Part shown: positions 62,562 to 64,000 of the stretch, piece by piece
How the letters are laid out: each line of letters begins with the position of its first letter
How positions within the stretch are numbered: position 1 is the stretch's first letter
Assembly (NCBI GenBank): GCA_900142905.1
Contig: FSRV01000001.1
Coordinates: 2,170,001-2,234,000 of the forward strand
Reading direction: 5' to 3'
Length of the DNA stretch: 64,000 nt
Source: Burkholderia sp. GAS332
GTDB taxonomy: Bacteria; Pseudomonadota; Gammaproteobacteria; Burkholderiales; Burkholderiaceae
The notes under the pieces: model-generated
Seen by the model: only the letters and a program-made list of their open reading frames with translations
Told to the model about the DNA's origin: nothing
Database searches by the model: none
Program-made: the position numbers and the translations under genes

Positions 62562-63487
62562 AGCGCTCGATGAGTTCTCTGGCGTCGTGGCCGGTGCGCC
62601 GTTTCAACCTGACCGGCCGCACCGCGGTGGTGGCCGGGCCGTTCATCTGGCTGCTGCTGTTCTTCCTCGTGCCGTTCCTGCTGGTCGTGAAGATCAGCTT
62701 TGCCGATTTGCAGCTTGGCATTCCGCCCTATACGGAACTCACCACGTACACCGATGGTGTGATTCACGTCGCGCTGGACCTGTCGCACTATGCGTTTCTG
62801 CTGACCGACAGCCTGTATTTCGCGACCTATGTGAATTCGGTGGTGGTCGCGGCGATTTCCACGTTGCTGTGTTTGCTGATTGGTTATCCGATGGCGTACT
62901 ACATTGCGCGATCGAATCCGGCGAGCCGCAATCTGTTGATGATGGCGGTGATGCTGCCGTTCTGGACGTCGTTTCTGATTCGCGTGTATGCATGGATCGG
63001 CATCCTGAAGAATAACGGCTTGCTGAATAACTTTCTGATGTCGACCGGGCTGATCCATACGCCGATCGAGCTGTATCACACGAACACAGCGGTTTATATC
63101 GGCATGGTGTATTCGTACCTGCCGTTCCTCGTCATGCCGCTGTATGCGCATCTGGTGAAGATGGACATGACGTTGCTGGAAGCCGCTTATGATCTCGGCG
63201 CGAAGCCGTGGCGGGCGTTCTGGCAGATCACCTTGCCGCTGTCGAAGAACGGCATCATTGCCGGTTGTTTGTTGGTGTTCATTCCGGCGGTAGGCGAGTA
63301 CGTGATTCCGGAGTTGTTGGGCGGCGCGAACACGCTGATGATTGGCCGTGTGATGTGGAATGAGTTTTTCGACAATGCCGATTGGCCGATGGCGTCTGCC
63401 GTGACGTGTGCGATGGTGTTGTTGTTATTGGTGCCGATGGCGTTTTTCCAGTACGCGCAGGCGAAGGCGATGGAGGAAAGACGCTGA
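62558..63487 (+). CDS. potH: polyamine ABC transporter permease PotH
   Basis: A 309-residue inner-membrane permease with six membrane segments and the EAA loop LEAAYDLGAKPWRAFWQITLP. The N-terminal periplasmic part (LTTYTDGVIHVALDL) is typical of PotH. The ATG overlaps the potG stop by four bases, and its own stop overlaps potI, so the genes are coupled. Confidence 0.94.
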   Translation: MKRSMSSLASWPVRRFNLTGRTAVVAGPFIWLLLFFLVPFLLVVKISFADLQLGIPPYTELTTYTDGVIHVALDLSHYAFLLTDSLYFATYVNSVVVAAISTLLCLLIGYPMAYYIARSNPASRNLLMMAVMLPFWTSFLIRVYAWIGILKNNGLLNNFLMSTGLIHTPIELYHTNTAVYIGMVYSYLPFLVMPLYAHLVKMDMTLLEAAYDLGAKPWRAFWQITLPLSKNGIIAGCLLVFIPAVGEYVIPELLGGANTLMIGRVMWNEFFDNADWPMASAVTCAMVLLLLVPMAFFQYAQAKAMEERR

Positions 63488-64000
63488 TGAAGCCGAACCG
63501 GATATTGCAGTTTATTGCCTTGGGGATTGGGTTTCTGTTTCTCTACATTCCGATCGTGAGTCTGATTGTGTATTCGTTCAACGAATCGCAACTGGTCACG
63601 GTGTGGACGCGGTTTTCCACGCGCTGGTATGCGGCGTTGTTGCAGGATGACGAGCTGATTGCGGCTGCGTGGTTGTCGTTGCGGGTGGCGTTGCTGACGG
63701 CGTTTGCGTCGGTGATTATTGGCACGTGGGCTGGGTTTGTTTTGGCCCGGATGGGGCGGTTTCGTGGGTTTACGCTTTATACCGGGATGATCAATGCGCC
63801 GCTGGTGATTCCCGAGGTGATTCAGGGGATTTCGCTGCTGCTGCTGTTCATCGAAATGGCCAAGTGGTTGGGGTGGCCCGCCGGGCGTGGCATTTTCACG
63901 ATCTGGATCGGGCACGTGATGTTGTGTATTTCTTATGTGGCCATCATTGTGCAGTCACGGGTTAAGGAGTTGAATCCTTCTCTTGAGGAGGCCGCGCTTG
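63487..64000 (+). CDS. potI: polyamine ABC transporter permease PotI, 3' cut by window
   Basis: The ATG at 63487 overlaps the potH TGA by one base (TGATG). The visible 171 residues have the N-terminal membrane segments (GIGFLFLYIPIVSLIVYSFN), periplasmic TVWTRFSTRWYAALL, and reach NPSLEEAAL, the start of the EAA loop. The gene runs beyond the window. Confidence 0.93.
   Translation, partial: MKPNRILQFIALGIGFLFLYIPIVSLIVYSFNESQLVTVWTRFSTRWYAALLQDDELIAAAWLSLRVALLTAFASVIIGTWAGFVLARMGRFRGFTLYTGMINAPLVIPEVIQGISLLLLFIEMAKWLGWPAGRGIFTIWIGHVMLCISYVAIIVQSRVKELNPSLEEAAL

Overview
The window reads as a chromosomal segment of a GC-rich betaproteobacterium, most likely Paraburkholderia/Burkholderia. This rests on uniformly high-GC codon use, a Burkholderia-type 16-strand-type porin, class-specific PuuD/PuuE/UraD purine genes and the overall gene style. 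Assignment to a genus is inference. No rRNA, tRNA, IS element, phage or CRISPR array was seen.

Region 1 (1-12.8 kb) is a catabolic block. It has the tail of a PoxB-like ThDP enzyme broken by an in-frame amber codon, a LysR regulator, and a four-gene run (histidine phosphatase, APH-type kinase, SDR, acyl-CoA dehydrogenase). The kinase plus dehydrogenase pair resembles the LvaA/LvaC (ACAD11-type) way of handling 4-hydroxyacyl-CoAs. A TetR gene is divergent from a flavin monooxygenase fused to an HSL-type hydrolase, with a perfect palindrome between them. An acyl-CoA ligase and a porin follow.

Region 2 (12.8-28 kb) is a medium-chain fatty acid / polyhydroxyalkanoate module: Crp/Fnr regulator, AlkK-like acyl-CoA ligase, MaoC-type hydratase, a PHA synthase that resembles the Pseudomonas class II (mcl) enzyme, a phasin, an mcl-PHA depolymerase and a DUF445 membrane protein. 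A MalT/AlkS-like LuxR regulator then faces etfB-etfA-acyl-CoA dehydrogenase-ompW (AlkL family). A similar C-rich/palindromic element lies upstream of both transcription units and suggests joint control.

Region 3 (28-35 kb) holds a CUT2 sugar ABC operon on the minus strand, an SOS-box-like site upstream of thpR, a small lipoprotein, DUF1992, tadA with unusual tails, and ldcA.

Region 4 (35-54 kb) is a purine/ureide degradation island: GntR regulator, NCS1 permease, allantoin racemase, puuE, uraD, alc, allA; then a hipBA toxin-antitoxin pair with four regularly spaced operator-like repeats; then puuD and uraH (minus), an 8-oxoguanine deaminase-like amidohydrolase, a LysR regulator and a complete BMP-type nucleoside ABC transporter. 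Together these could take up purine nucleosides/ureides and convert urate to glyoxylate and urea.

Region 5 (54-64 kb) is mostly housekeeping: dodecin, a HIBADH-family dehydrogenase, YbiT-type ABC-F ATPase, nitronate monooxygenase-like enzyme, a second OmpW, DUF1289, and the polyamine transporter potFGHI, with potI cut by the window end.
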